In this document: piece after piece, positions 9,762-19,400 of the stretch
Numbering within the stretch: the first letter of the stretch is position 1
Layout of the letters: every line of letters begins with the position of its first letter
Assembly: GCF_003387375.1 (NCBI RefSeq)
Contig: NZ_QUNG01000005.1
Location: forward strand, 186,001 to 250,000
Direction: 5' to 3'
Length of the DNA: 64,000 bases
Source of the DNA: Marinomonas pollencensis
GTDB lineage: Bacteria > Pseudomonadota > Gammaproteobacteria > Pseudomonadales > Marinomonadaceae
Position numbers and translations under genes: made by a program
The notes under the pieces: generated by a model
Database searches by the model: none
The model's input: the letters and a program-made list of their open reading frames with translations, nothing else
Told to the model about the DNA's origin: nothing

Positions 9762-11153
9762 CTAATTTGGCTCGCTGCTGCCTGCCTTATGAGTATCACT
9801 AAACCACACCCCTTTCTTCATATTTTGTAGGTAGCACCAATATAAGGTGACGCCACGAGCAATAAACAACAGCGCCTGGCTAAGCCATAATCCATGATTG
9901 CCTAACCCCTGAGTAACATACCAGACAGGGAAAAAGACGCCGATAACACACACTATCATGGTATTTTGCATCTGTTTAACACTCGTTGTACCAATAAATA
10001 CGCCATCCAACATAAAGGACCAAATACCTAACAGAGGGAAGACAATAAGCCAGGGTAGGTACAGAGCTGCGTCCTCTCGAACAGATTCTACACTGGTCAA
10101 AAGACCTATAATTTGATTTCCAAATAGCCAAAATACAAAGACCAATATTAACGCCGCAAAGCATGCCCAATAGGTAGAAAGACGCAATACTTTTTGAAAC
10201 GAAGCTTTATCCTTGCGTCCATAATATTCGCCACATAAGGCTTCCACCGAAAAAGCGAAACCATCTAAGCCATTGGAAATAATCATTAAAAATGTCAGCA
10301 ATACCGCATTGGCAGCCAGAATCGAATCGCCCTGACGAGCGCCTTGCGCAGTAAAGAAGAGCATAACGAGTAACAATAAAATGGTGCGCACAAACAAGTA
10401 GCGGTTAACCCGAATCAAAGCCATGTATTCACGCCATTTTGCCAAGGCTTTAAGCGGTACATGGCCCTTAAAACCTTTTAGCTTATGCCATGCCAGCACG
10501 GCGGCGACAGTGACACCAATATAGTGTGCAATCACAGTCGCCCAAGCGACGCCATCGCTGGCCATCCCCAAGCCATACACTGCGGCATAGTCTAAGATCA
10601 TGTTCGCAATATTGATGATCAGCAACATCCATAATGGGCCCTTGGAATATTGCACGCCAAAAAACCAACCCATTAATGCATAACCAGCCAATACCGCTGG
10701 CGCACTGTAAATTCGAGCTTCGCAATACAAACGTGCCCAAGGCTCCACATCGGCACTGGGGGCCATTAAGCGAATCGCCAAATCGATAATCGGCTGACGA
10801 AAGAGAATCAGCATTAAGCCAATGAAGACACCCATAAGAATGGACTGTAATAGCAACTCGCGAACACGCCGATCATCACCTTGACCTAAGGCTTGTGCCG
10901 TCAGTCCGGTTGATCCCATGCGCAAAAAGCCAAATGCCCAGAATAGAAAGCTGAAAATACTCGCGCCAATCGCCACTGCGCCAAGGTGCGTCGCGGTTCC
11001 TAAATGGCCAACAACAGCGGTATCAACCAATCCTAATAACGGCGTCGTAATATTGGATACCATAGGAGGCCACGCCATGCGCCAAATTTTTTGATGTAAA
11101 GCGGCATCGTTTTTATAAGAGTGGATAATCTGTTGAAAACTAAAAAAAGGCAC
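9762..11153 (-). CDS. MATE-family efflux transporter (DinF branch)
   Basis: 463-residue integral membrane protein with about twelve hydrophobic segments and the MATE signature near the N terminus (WPPMVSNITTPLLGLVDTAVV, then GHLGTATHLGAVAIG). The spacing resembles the DinF branch, Na+ or H+ antiporters exporting cationic compounds; substrate unknown. Translation starts at a GTG with AAGGACG about ten bases upstream, the only well-placed start. It lies alone on the minus strand, tail to tail with the GntR regulator gene (26 bases apart). Confidence 0.9.
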   Translation of the reverse strand: MPFFSFQQIIHSYKNDAALHQKIWRMAWPPMVSNITTPLLGLVDTAVVGHLGTATHLGAVAIGASIFSFLFWAFGFLRMGSTGLTAQALGQGDDRRVRELLLQSILMGVFIGLMLILFRQPIIDLAIRLMAPSADVEPWARLYCEARIYSAPAVLAGYALMGWFFGVQYSKGPLWMLLIINIANMILDYAAVYGLGMASDGVAWATVIAHYIGVTVAAVLAWHKLKGFKGHVPLKALAKWREYMALIRVNRYLFVRTILLLLVMLFFTAQGARQGDSILAANAVLLTFLMIISNGLDGFAFSVEALCGEYYGRKDKASFQKVLRLSTYWACFAALILVFVFWLFGNQIIGLLTSVESVREDAALYLPWLIVFPLLGIWSFMLDGVFIGTTSVKQMQNTMIVCVIGVFFPVWYVTQGLGNHGLWLSQALLFIARGVTLYWCYLQNMKKGVWFSDTHKAGSSEPN

Positions 11154-11484
11154 CGAAATGACGTCCTTGTGGATACTTTAACTTCTGTGGATAAAAATAC
11201 GGAGAGATTGCCTCGCCGGTTTTCTTTTCTGTGTGGGTAATTTACCTATTTATACACAAATAGCCACTTCAAAGCGGTATTTTTAACAGATTCTGCCTTG
11301 CTCAACGCCAGTTTTTCTCGATTTCTTCGTATTTTTGGGAATAAGTCATTTTTATAGAGAAAAAGTTATCCCATTAAATATTGTCTTTTTTTCTGGGATA
11401 ACTGATGCTTTTTTCCACAATAAGGACTACAAGGTCTGAAAATTTTGCTAAACTCGCGCTTATTTTTTATGCACCGGAGACTCT
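11154..11484. other. AT-rich gap with DnaA-box-like cluster and inverted repeat
   Basis: 331 bases between the divergent MATE and small-membrane-protein genes. It holds two consensus DnaA boxes (TGTGGATAA at 11186-11194; TTATACACA at 11250-11258) and three one-mismatch relatives (11168-11176, 11232-11240, 11411-11419). There is also a perfect 10-bp inverted repeat, AGTTATCCCA at 11364-11373 and TGGGATAACT at 11394-11403. No open frame of interest. Confidence 0.6.
11364..11403. repeat. 10-bp perfect inverted repeat
   Basis: AGTTATCCCA (11364-11373) and TGGGATAACT (11394-11403) with a 20-base T-rich spacer, about 80 bases upstream of the small membrane protein and truncated haemoglobin genes. 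It could be an operator pair or a hairpin in their leader. Confidence 0.55.
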
Positions 11485-11688
11485 ATGAAAAAGCAACTTA
11501 GACCTTTAATCGAAGGATTGGCCGTAGGTTGTGTGTTTATCAGCATCACCATGCTGTTCCAAATTCCGCTCTATATGAGCTTTATTATTGGTGCATTAGC
11601 CGCAGTGGGTGGCTATCGTAATTCCATCAAGATGGATCGTGCTAAAAATGACAAAAAAGCCGATAGCAGCACATCGGATACAGAGTAA
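11485..11688 (+). CDS. Small membrane protein upstream of truncated haemoglobin
   Basis: 67 residues, not assigned to a named family. Residues about 10-45 are hydrophobic with a Gly-rich second part (MSFIIGALAAVGGY), consistent with one or two membrane helices, followed by a charged tail (KMDRAKNDKKADSS). The start ATG has CGGAG seven bases upstream. Its stop TAA directly abuts the ATG of the truncated haemoglobin gene, so the two are an operon and probably translationally coupled. A role next to the haemoglobin, for example membrane anchoring, is only a guess. Confidence 0.75.
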   Translation: MKKQLRPLIEGLAVGCVFISITMLFQIPLYMSFIIGALAAVGGYRNSIKMDRAKNDKKADSSTSDTE

Positions 11689-12123
11689 ATGACAGACTCT
11701 TTTCGTCCACCTTATGGCGAAGGCGATGGAACATTGCAAGCCGTCGGAGGATTATCGGGGTTACAAACATTGGTCGAAACCTTCTATCGACTGATGGAAA
11801 ATACGCCAGAATTTCGGCCGTTATTTGACATGCACCCCAATAATATCGAACTGACCATCGAAAAACTCGTGGCTTTCTTATCCGGTTGGATGGGAGGAGA
11901 ACGTTTATTTTCGAAAAAATTTGGCCCTATTAGCCTACCGCAAGCCCATGCTCACTTGGTCGTCACTGAGAAAGAAAAGGCCATGTGGCTCAATTGCATG
12001 GAAGCGGCGTTAATAGAGCTAGGTTATCAAGACGAGCTACGGTCTTATTTGCTTACTCAGCTTGAGTTTCCTGCAGAACGGGTCCGTCAGGTCAGTGCCG
12101 CCCGCCATGGTCAGAGCGACTAA
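11689..12123 (+). CDS. Group II truncated haemoglobin
   Basis: 144-residue truncated haemoglobin of the 2-on-2 fold, group II (GlbO/YjbI type). Family signs are LVETFYRLMENTPEFRPLF (Tyr B10 in FY), LVAFLSGWMGG, the proximal histidine in QAHAHLVV and the Trp in EKAMWLNCM. Such proteins bind oxygen or nitric oxide and may detoxify or sense them. It is the second gene of a two-gene unit and overlaps the 3' end of norR by four bases (convergent). That position beside norR and hmp suggests a shared nitrosative-stress theme, but no NorR site precedes it. Confidence 0.9.
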   Translation: MTDSFRPPYGEGDGTLQAVGGLSGLQTLVETFYRLMENTPEFRPLFDMHPNNIELTIEKLVAFLSGWMGGERLFSKKFGPISLPQAHAHLVVTEKEKAMWLNCMEAALIELGYQDELRSYLLTQLEFPAERVRQVSAARHGQSD

Positions 12124-13706
12124 CTTTTTATCGCTTTGCCTACACTAATGCCTAAGCGCTTCGCCAAGCGCGCTAGATTAGCGCGATCCATGGACAAATA
12201 GCGCGCAGCTTGCGACCAATTACCACCGCTAGCTTCTAATGCTCGACGAATTCTATCCTTTTGATAACGTTCAGTTTCTGCTCGTAAATCAATGGCTTCG
12301 ACAAAGCTTTCTTGAGGGGGTTCTGAGTCAATTTCTTGCTTCTGTATCTGGTTTTTATAAGCAGGATCTATTTGTAACCCAGTAAGATGCTGAGGCGTAA
12401 TAACGGTAATGCCAGTCGGCGCATCGGCTTTAGCAAATAACGCGGCTCGAGAAATCACATGCTCTAGCTCACGCACATTACCCGGCCAATGATAGGCTTC
12501 TAACAAAGAAATCGCAGCAGCAGATAATGTCAGTTGTTGAAGCCCTAGTTTGCGACGAAAACTTTCCGCAAAATAACCTGCCAACAATGGTACATCGCCA
12601 CTGCGTTCTTTTAAGGCAGGCACTTGAATAGGAAACACACTAAGGCGATGAAACAAATCTGAGCGAAAGCGGTGCTCCGCTACTTCCTGTTCTAAACGAC
12701 GATTAGTCGCAGCAATAATCCGTACATCAACTTTGCGGATTTCATCCTTGCCCACCGCCTGAATTTCTTGGTTTTGAATCGCTCGCAATAAACTGCCTTG
12801 CACTTCTAATGGCAGCTCACCAATTTCATCCAAAAAGAGCGTGCCACCATCGGCAAGCACAAACTTTCCTTCGCGGTCACGATCGGCGCCAGTAAAGGCT
12901 CCTTTTACATGGCCAAAAAGCTCACTTTCAATCAAGTTCTGCGGAATGGCAGCACAATTTACATACACCATAGGTGACTGGCTACGATGAGAGGCATGAT
13001 GCAGCGAACGCGCCACCAGCTCTTTGCCCACGCCAGTTTCGCCTTCAATTAAAATGGCAAAGTCGGAAGGAGCAACCAACTGAATCGCTTGTTGCAGCGC
13101 TTTCATCACGTCACTTTGCCCAATCATTTCATGGCCATTTTTGCTTGTGGCTTGTTCACTCATGGCCTGCAGGGCGTGTTCTGCGCGTTGCGATTTCGTC
13201 TCTAATTGCTCCATTAACATCGCGGTATTTAGAGTCATTGCCGCCATGGTGCCAATGATCTCCAGTGCTCTGGAATCAATATCATCAAATACATTAGGGG
13301 TAATACTGTCTAACGTTACCACTCCAATAAGCTTGCCTGATAAATACAAGGGAACACCCATACATGAGTGCACTCGTAAATGCTCATCATGACCTAACAC
13401 CATGCCGTCATAAGGGTCAGGCAAAGGAGAATCCGCAGGAAAGCGTACTGGGTAATGGCCCGCACAGATTTCCTTTAACCTAGGATGCTCGGTAATGGTA
13501 AAACGCCGTCCCATTAAGTCTTCTGACAAACCGCGCTGAGCGATCGGAGTCAATACACCGTGATGATGGATCAGCAATACCACCGCATCACAATTAATCG
13601 TTGCGCGCACCGCATAGACTAATTGCTCGAATCGATTCGCTTGCGTAACGGCGCTGGCCAGATCCAGTGCAAAACTCAGCAAAGCATTGTTTGAAACCTG
13701 ATTCAT
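12120..13706 (-). CDS. norR: Nitric oxide-responsive sigma-54 activator NorR
   Basis: 528-residue enhancer-binding protein. An N-terminal GAF domain (about 15-165) in NorR binds nitric oxide at a non-haem iron. The central AAA+ domain (about 195-430) has Walker A GETGVGKE, the sigma-54 contact loop GAFTGAD and Walker B GGTLFLDEIGELP. The C-terminal Fis-type helix-turn-helix contains GGNWSQAARYLSMDRANLAR. ATG at 13706 is preferred over an upstream TTG (13715). It is divergent from hmp, with two NorR-type GT-N7-AC sites and a sigma-54 promoter in the gap, so it should activate hmp. Confidence 0.92.
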   Translation of the reverse strand: MNQVSNNALLSFALDLASAVTQANRFEQLVYAVRATINCDAVVLLIHHHGVLTPIAQRGLSEDLMGRRFTITEHPRLKEICAGHYPVRFPADSPLPDPYDGMVLGHDEHLRVHSCMGVPLYLSGKLIGVVTLDSITPNVFDDIDSRALEIIGTMAAMTLNTAMLMEQLETKSQRAEHALQAMSEQATSKNGHEMIGQSDVMKALQQAIQLVAPSDFAILIEGETGVGKELVARSLHHASHRSQSPMVYVNCAAIPQNLIESELFGHVKGAFTGADRDREGKFVLADGGTLFLDEIGELPLEVQGSLLRAIQNQEIQAVGKDEIRKVDVRIIAATNRRLEQEVAEHRFRSDLFHRLSVFPIQVPALKERSGDVPLLAGYFAESFRRKLGLQQLTLSAAAISLLEAYHWPGNVRELEHVISRAALFAKADAPTGITVITPQHLTGLQIDPAYKNQIQKQEIDSEPPQESFVEAIDLRAETERYQKDRIRRALEASGGNWSQAARYLSMDRANLARLAKRLGISVGKAIKS

Positions 13707-13734
13707 CTTCTTCAACCTATGAAATCACTTTAAT

Positions 13735-13795
13735 AGAGTCATTTTGACACAAAGGAAATAAAACGACCTATTTATATTTGTGTCAAAATGACTCT
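13735..13795. promoter_or_regulatory. Two NorR enhancer sites in a 19-bp inverted repeat
   Basis: AGAGTCATTTTGACACAAA (13735-13753) is repeated as an exact inverted copy at 13777-13795, spacer 23 bases. Each arm holds one site of the known NorR form GT-N7-AC: GTCATTTTGAC at 13738-13748 and GTCAAAATGAC at 13782-13792. They lie about 50-110 bases upstream of the sigma-54 promoter of hmp, as expected for enhancers. Confidence 0.8.
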
Positions 13796-13845
13796 TTATA
13801 ATTATGATATTTTTTAAGCAATTGAAATATATGGCTTTATTTTGT

Positions 13846-13861
13846 TGGCACGACTTTCGCT
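13846..13861 (+). promoter_or_regulatory. Sigma-54 promoter of hmp
   Basis: TGGCACGACTTTCGCT fits TGGCACnnnnnTTGCT with one mismatch in the -12 element (TCGC for TTGC). It lies 55 bases before the hmp start codon and downstream of the two NorR sites. Confidence 0.75.
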
Positions 13862-13916
13862 ATAGAAAGAGTAATTAAGATTTAACAACGATATTTCTGT
13901 AGAAAGGAGCACCACC

Positions 13917-15110
13917 ATGCTATCTCAAAAACACATAGACACAGTAAAAGCGACTATCCCATTATTGGCCTCTGCAGGCCCTGCTATTACTGAATACTTC
14001 TACAAACGCATGTTTACTCACAACCCAGAGTTGAGCGATATCTTCAACATGACAAACCAGAAAACAGGTCGCCAACCTGCGGCCTTGTTTAATGCGATTG
14101 CGGCTTACGCGACTCATATCGACAATCTGGAAGTATTAACCGGCGCAGTGATGCGCATTGCTCACAAACACACTAGCTTCAACATCCAGCCAGATCAATA
14201 CGACATTGTCGGCCACCACTTGATTGAAACCCTGCGTGAACTTGCGCCAGAGGCTTTCACTCCTGACGTGGAAGAAGCTTGGGTAGCAGCTTATGCTCAA
14301 TTAGCCGAAATCTTTATCAAGGTCGAAGGTGATCTATACGCGAAAAATGCCGCTGAAACCGGTGGCTGGAAAGATTTTCGTGAATTCCGTGTTGCGTCTA
14401 AAACAGCAGAATCTGAATTGGTTACTAGCTTCGTTCTAGAGCCGGTAGATGGTAATCCTGTAATTGACTATATTCCTGGCCAATACTTAGGCATTAAAGT
14501 GCACCCTAAAGGCAATCAGTATGATGAAATTCGCCAGTATTCTTTGTCTACTACTGCCAATGGCAAAAACTACCGCATCAGTGTCAAACGCGAAGGGCGT
14601 GATGAAATGGCCGGTGTGATGTCTAACTATCTGCATGATCACATCAATGTTGGCGACATTGTCGAAGCGATGCCACCAGCAGGTGACTTTGTTTTCGAAG
14701 ACAAAGCAAAGCCGGTTGTACTGATCTCTGGTGGCGTTGGCTTAACACCGATGCAAGCCATTTTGGACACACTTGCCAAACAAGGTTACAGCCAGCCAAT
14801 TAGCTACTTACATGCTTGTGCTCACGAAGGTCAGCATTCTTTTAAAGCGCATGTAAACAGCTTTAAAGCGCAGTTGCCTCAACTGTCTGTTCATACTTGG
14901 TATGAGCGTGCTAACGAAACAGAAGAAGGTGTGTACGAAGGCAATATGCAGCTGGCAGACATCAAAGACGCTTTGCCATTAGCCGATGGGGAGTTTTACC
15001 TTTGTGGGCCAGTTGGTTTCATGATGTTTGTTAAGCAGCAGCTACTGACATTAGGCGTGGAAGCCGACCGTATTCATTACGAACTGTTCGGCCCACACCA
15101 AGACGTTTAA
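13917..15110 (+). CDS. hmp: Flavohaemoglobin (nitric oxide dioxygenase)
   Basis: 397-residue flavohaemoglobin that converts NO and O2 to nitrate with NAD(P)H. The globin domain (1-140) has Tyr29 (B10) and proximal His85 in IAHKHTSF. The FAD domain (about 150-255) has RQYSLS, and the NAD domain (about 265-397) has LISGGVGLTPM and YLCGPVGFM. A strong ribosome binding site (AAAGGAGCACCACC) precedes the ATG. It is divergently paired with norR. NorR sites plus a sigma-54 promoter upstream indicate NO induction, instead of NorR driving norVW as in E. coli. Confidence 0.97.
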   Translation: MLSQKHIDTVKATIPLLASAGPAITEYFYKRMFTHNPELSDIFNMTNQKTGRQPAALFNAIAAYATHIDNLEVLTGAVMRIAHKHTSFNIQPDQYDIVGHHLIETLRELAPEAFTPDVEEAWVAAYAQLAEIFIKVEGDLYAKNAAETGGWKDFREFRVASKTAESELVTSFVLEPVDGNPVIDYIPGQYLGIKVHPKGNQYDEIRQYSLSTTANGKNYRISVKREGRDEMAGVMSNYLHDHINVGDIVEAMPPAGDFVFEDKAKPVVLISGGVGLTPMQAILDTLAKQGYSQPISYLHACAHEGQHSFKAHVNSFKAQLPQLSVHTWYERANETEEGVYEGNMQLADIKDALPLADGEFYLCGPVGFMMFVKQQLLTLGVEADRIHYELFGPHQDV

Positions 15111-15159
15111 GCCATCTTTATCGTGGCATTCTTAAGCATCAGTCTGGCGGGCGACGAGC

Positions 15160-16335
15160 TTAGTGAGACTCTTGCTTAAACGGCAACAAGGCGTGAGTAT
15201 CTTGATGGTACTCGCGCACCGCTTCGGCTTCTTCCTCACAGAAGTTCCCAATCGCTTCTCGAAACCCTGAATGAGCAATGTAATGCACACTGTAACTAAA
15301 GACAGGTTCAAAGCCACGAGCAATCTTGTGTTCCCCTTGAGTACCTGGATCGAAATGCTGTAACCCTTTTTCTAAGCAGAACTCGATACCTTGGTAGTAA
15401 CAGGCTTCAAAGTGCAGGCAATCCACTTCTTCCATGCAGCCCCAATAGCGCCCATATAAAGAATGGTCGTCAAAGAAACACCACGAGGCAGCAATCGCTT
15501 CGCCTGCTCTGTAGGCCTGCACCAAGAGGATTTGATCGCCCATGGTCTCGGCCAGCAAGCCAAAGAATTCTCGCGTCAGATAACCTTGCTGACCACGTTT
15601 AGCATAAGTTGATTGATAACACAGATAAAAGAAGTCGATTTCAGCGGCCGTCAGTTCATTACCCAGAGTACGGGTTAAGGTCACGCCTTGTTTGACAACC
15701 TTATCTCGTTCTTTGCGCGCCGCTTTACGCTTACGACTCGAGAAGTGCGAGAAATAGTCATCCATGTCGCGATAATCACGATTAAACCAATGAAACTGAC
15801 AGGAAATACGCTGTAATAGAGTTTTATCGTGACGAAATAAGTCAGCGTGTTCAGGCTTAGTAAAGAGCAAATGCCAGCTTGAAAAATGACGCTCTTGATT
15901 GGCGTCCGTCATCAGTTTCGCCAATGCAGGATACATATTGGCAAAGTCGGCATCGTCACCTTTTGGATCAAGGTGAGAGAAGATTCGCAGCCCAGTGACA
16001 GGAGAAAAGGGAATCGCCCAAATGCGCTTAGGGTAGTATTCCATACCATAACGCTGGTAAGCATCCGCCCATGACCAATCGAAGACAAACTCGCCTTGTG
16101 AGTGGATTTTAAGATAAGTTGGGGCAATGGCTAATGGTCGATCCTCGCCCAGCTCATCTGCATCAGTAATCAGCAGGTATTCTGGGTACCAGCCGGTGCC
16201 TTCACCAATACTACGACTTTGTTCCAAAGCGAGGTGAAAGGCGTATTGCGCAAAGGGATAACGGGTCTCACCAATAGCCGCTTGCCAGTTGGCTTCACCT
16301 ATCTGGTCAACGCGATTAAACCACTGCGCTTTCAT
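15160..16335 (-). CDS. FemAB-like / GNAT-fold protein (COG3146)
   Basis: 391-residue protein of the COG3146 (FemAB-like, PF04339) family. It matches by PFAQYAFHLALEQS near the N terminus, FVFDWSWADAYQRYG, and the C-terminal GRYWGCMEEVDCLHFE followed by CYYQGIEFCLEKGLQHFDPG. The fold is a double GNAT acyltransferase; the substrate is unknown, with peptidoglycan or amino-acyl transfer proposed for relatives. Its ATG lies two bases after the aroE stop, so the two form an operon. Confidence 0.85.
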   Translation of the reverse strand: MKAQWFNRVDQIGEANWQAAIGETRYPFAQYAFHLALEQSRSIGEGTGWYPEYLLITDADELGEDRPLAIAPTYLKIHSQGEFVFDWSWADAYQRYGMEYYPKRIWAIPFSPVTGLRIFSHLDPKGDDADFANMYPALAKLMTDANQERHFSSWHLLFTKPEHADLFRHDKTLLQRISCQFHWFNRDYRDMDDYFSHFSSRKRKAARKERDKVVKQGVTLTRTLGNELTAAEIDFFYLCYQSTYAKRGQQGYLTREFFGLLAETMGDQILLVQAYRAGEAIAASWCFFDDHSLYGRYWGCMEEVDCLHFEACYYQGIEFCLEKGLQHFDPGTQGEHKIARGFEPVFSYSVHYIAHSGFREAIGNFCEEEAEAVREYHQDTHALLPFKQESH

Positions 16336-16337
16336 CT

Positions 16338-17144
16338 TTAGGCTTCCATTTCTTGGCGCATTTTAGCGACTAAAGAGCGTGTCTCAGGGCGTACTTGGCG
16401 CCATAAATAAAACGACTCAGCGGCCTGACAAACCAACATACCTAAACCATCTACACCTTGTGCTCCGTGTTGTTCCGCCCAGTTTAAAAACAACGTCTGT
16501 TCTTTACTGTAGGCCATGTCATAGCACCAAGTATCCGCATCGATAATGCTGTCTTTTAACGGCGGTAAGCTGCCTGAAATGCTGCTCGCAGAACCATTAA
16601 TAATGATATCAAAGCGTCCTTCTAGATCGTCAAATGAAGACGCCAGACAAGCGTATTGCTCAGCCAATGCTTCGGCTTTTGACACAGTGCGGTTCACTAC
16701 TGTAACTGACGCTGGCTGCTCGGCTAATACTGGCTCTAATACACCACGTACTGCACCACCAGCGCCAATAATCAGCACGCGCTTGCCTTGCAAAGACTGC
16801 CCATGGTTCTTAGTAATGTCGTTGACCATGCCTACGCCATCTGTGGTATCACCAAAAATGTCGCCATTGCGGCCTAGCATTAGCGTATTCACCGCACCCG
16901 CTTGCTTGGCTCGCTTGCTCAGCACATCACACATATCATAAGCACGACCTTTAAACGGCATAGTCACGTTCAGGCCTTTACCACCGTTTTGAAAAAACTC
17001 TTTAACTTGTTCTTCAAAGCGTTCTTCGTCGCCTAAAAGCGTCGAATAGCTTAAGTTTTGCTGAGTTTGTTGCGCAAAATACGTATGAATACTTGGCGAC
17101 TTACTGTGTGCTATAGGGTTACCAACAACGGCGTATGAATCCAC
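16338..17144 (-). CDS. aroE: Shikimate dehydrogenase
   Basis: NADP-dependent reduction of 3-dehydroshikimate to shikimate, in aromatic amino acid synthesis. 268 residues as usual. Seen are VGNPIAHSKSPSIH (substrate serines), GLNVTMPFKG with the catalytic lysine, DGVGM with the catalytic aspartate, and the nucleotide motif IIGAGGAVRGV followed by NRT (NADP preference). The start is GTG with AGAGG eight bases upstream. It follows hemF on the same strand, the order also found in Pseudomonas. Confidence 0.97.
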   Translation of the reverse strand: MDSYAVVGNPIAHSKSPSIHTYFAQQTQQNLSYSTLLGDEERFEEQVKEFFQNGGKGLNVTMPFKGRAYDMCDVLSKRAKQAGAVNTLMLGRNGDIFGDTTDGVGMVNDITKNHGQSLQGKRVLIIGAGGAVRGVLEPVLAEQPASVTVVNRTVSKAEALAEQYACLASSFDDLEGRFDIIINGSASSISGSLPPLKDSIIDADTWCYDMAYSKEQTLFLNWAEQHGAQGVDGLGMLVCQAAESFYLWRQVRPETRSLVAKMRQEMEA

Positions 17145-17211
17145 GATTTAGCCTCTTTATCTCAATATTTTTTGCCACTGGATCGCAGCCTAGTGGCACT
17201 GTTTTAACTAG

Positions 17212-18180
<969 letters not shown>

Positions 18181-18331
18181 CTAGTCGTTAATAACAGGCA
18201 ATCGATGAGCCGTAGTTCATCATTGAAAGTGAAAGCATATGAAGCGGAGAAGCGGCGTTTCAACGAAGAAAAAACGCTTCTACAACAACATCATATTTTA
18301 CGTTTCGTTTTTGAGTGTCGTCTCTTTGAAG

Positions 18332-19270
18332 TTAATAAAGCTTGCTGCCGTCTGGGCGGCTGCGCAGCAGGTTTAAAATCCACATATACTGCTCTGGGTG
18401 CTCTGCGATCAAGGTTTCCATCGCTTGGTTCATCGCAATGGCATCTTGTTCTTCATCTCCAGTTGGAAAATTTTCCAGAGCGGGCAGAATAAACAGTTCG
18501 TATTTACCATTTTTCGCGTTATAGGTCGGTAACATTGGCACCACAACCGCTTTTGTCAGCTTGGCAAATTTGCCCAAGCCCTTCATAGTCGCTTTGGTTT
18601 CACCAAAGAAAGGCACAAACACAGAATGCTGTGGGCCGAGATCTTCATCCGGTAAATAGTAGCCCAAATAGCCTTCTTTAACGGACTTCAAAAAAGGTTT
18701 AATACCCGCTGATCTTGGGTAGATTTTACCGCCAAACTGCATTCGCTGTTTGTGTATCAACCAATCGACAATTTCTTTCTTTTGCGGCTTCATCATGGTG
18801 GAAACTTGATAGCCTTTAGCGGCAATCATTACCGCGGCATAATCGATCGCCCAGCAATGGGGGACTAAGGCAATGACCTTCTCTCCTCGATCAAGAAGCG
18901 GGAGTAAGTGCTCACCTCCTATCATCACCCCTTTGGCTTGTGTGTGCTTTTTACTGCGCACCAACAAGCCTGCATAGCCCAGAAAAAACTGCACGGCGGT
19001 TTCAAAACAGCGTGTCAGAATGTCTTCTCGTTCTGCAAGGGATTTTTCTGGAAAGCAGTGCTGCAAGTTTAAACGAGCACGCTTCAACGCGCTGTTATCA
19101 CGCTTAACGAGGAAATGAGCAATTTTAGCGCCCATTTTATCGCGTAAACGAAATGGGACAAATGCCAGTAATGCGGCAAAAAAAAGGCCGATCCAAGTCA
19201 GCCAATGCTGAGGAAGAAGAAAACGCCACTTAAACGTAGGATTATGTAAATGTTTGTCTGTTGTGCTCAT
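18332..19270 (-). CDS. lpxM: Lipid A late acyltransferase (LpxM type)
   Basis: Inner-membrane acyltransferase of the LpxL/LpxM family adding a secondary acyl chain to Kdo2-lipid IVA. An N-terminal membrane anchor (WLTWIGLFFAALLAFVPF) precedes the catalytic HX4D box HCWAID. GYYLPDEDLGPQHSVFVPFF and ATMKGLGKFAKLTKAVVVPM are closer to LpxM than LpxL, as is the ending PEQYMWILNLLRSRP. About 312 residues from ATG 19270; the longer frame from 19318 adds a hydrophobic-poor leader without support. Confidence 0.88.
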   Translation of the reverse strand: MSTTDKHLHNPTFKWRFLLPQHWLTWIGLFFAALLAFVPFRLRDKMGAKIAHFLVKRDNSALKRARLNLQHCFPEKSLAEREDILTRCFETAVQFFLGYAGLLVRSKKHTQAKGVMIGGEHLLPLLDRGEKVIALVPHCWAIDYAAVMIAAKGYQVSTMMKPQKKEIVDWLIHKQRMQFGGKIYPRSAGIKPFLKSVKEGYLGYYLPDEDLGPQHSVFVPFFGETKATMKGLGKFAKLTKAVVVPMLPTYNAKNGKYELFILPALENFPTGDEEQDAIAMNQAMETLIAEHPEQYMWILNLLRSRPDGSKLY

Positions 19271-19400
19271 CTTTAACAATATCTTGCCTGAATGAAATAA
19301 GCCCACATAGTACATCAAGGCGAATTAGCCTCAAAACAACCACCTCATTTAAATCGGCAAATAACCGCGGAAAACACACTATTTGCCATTCTTTACCTGT

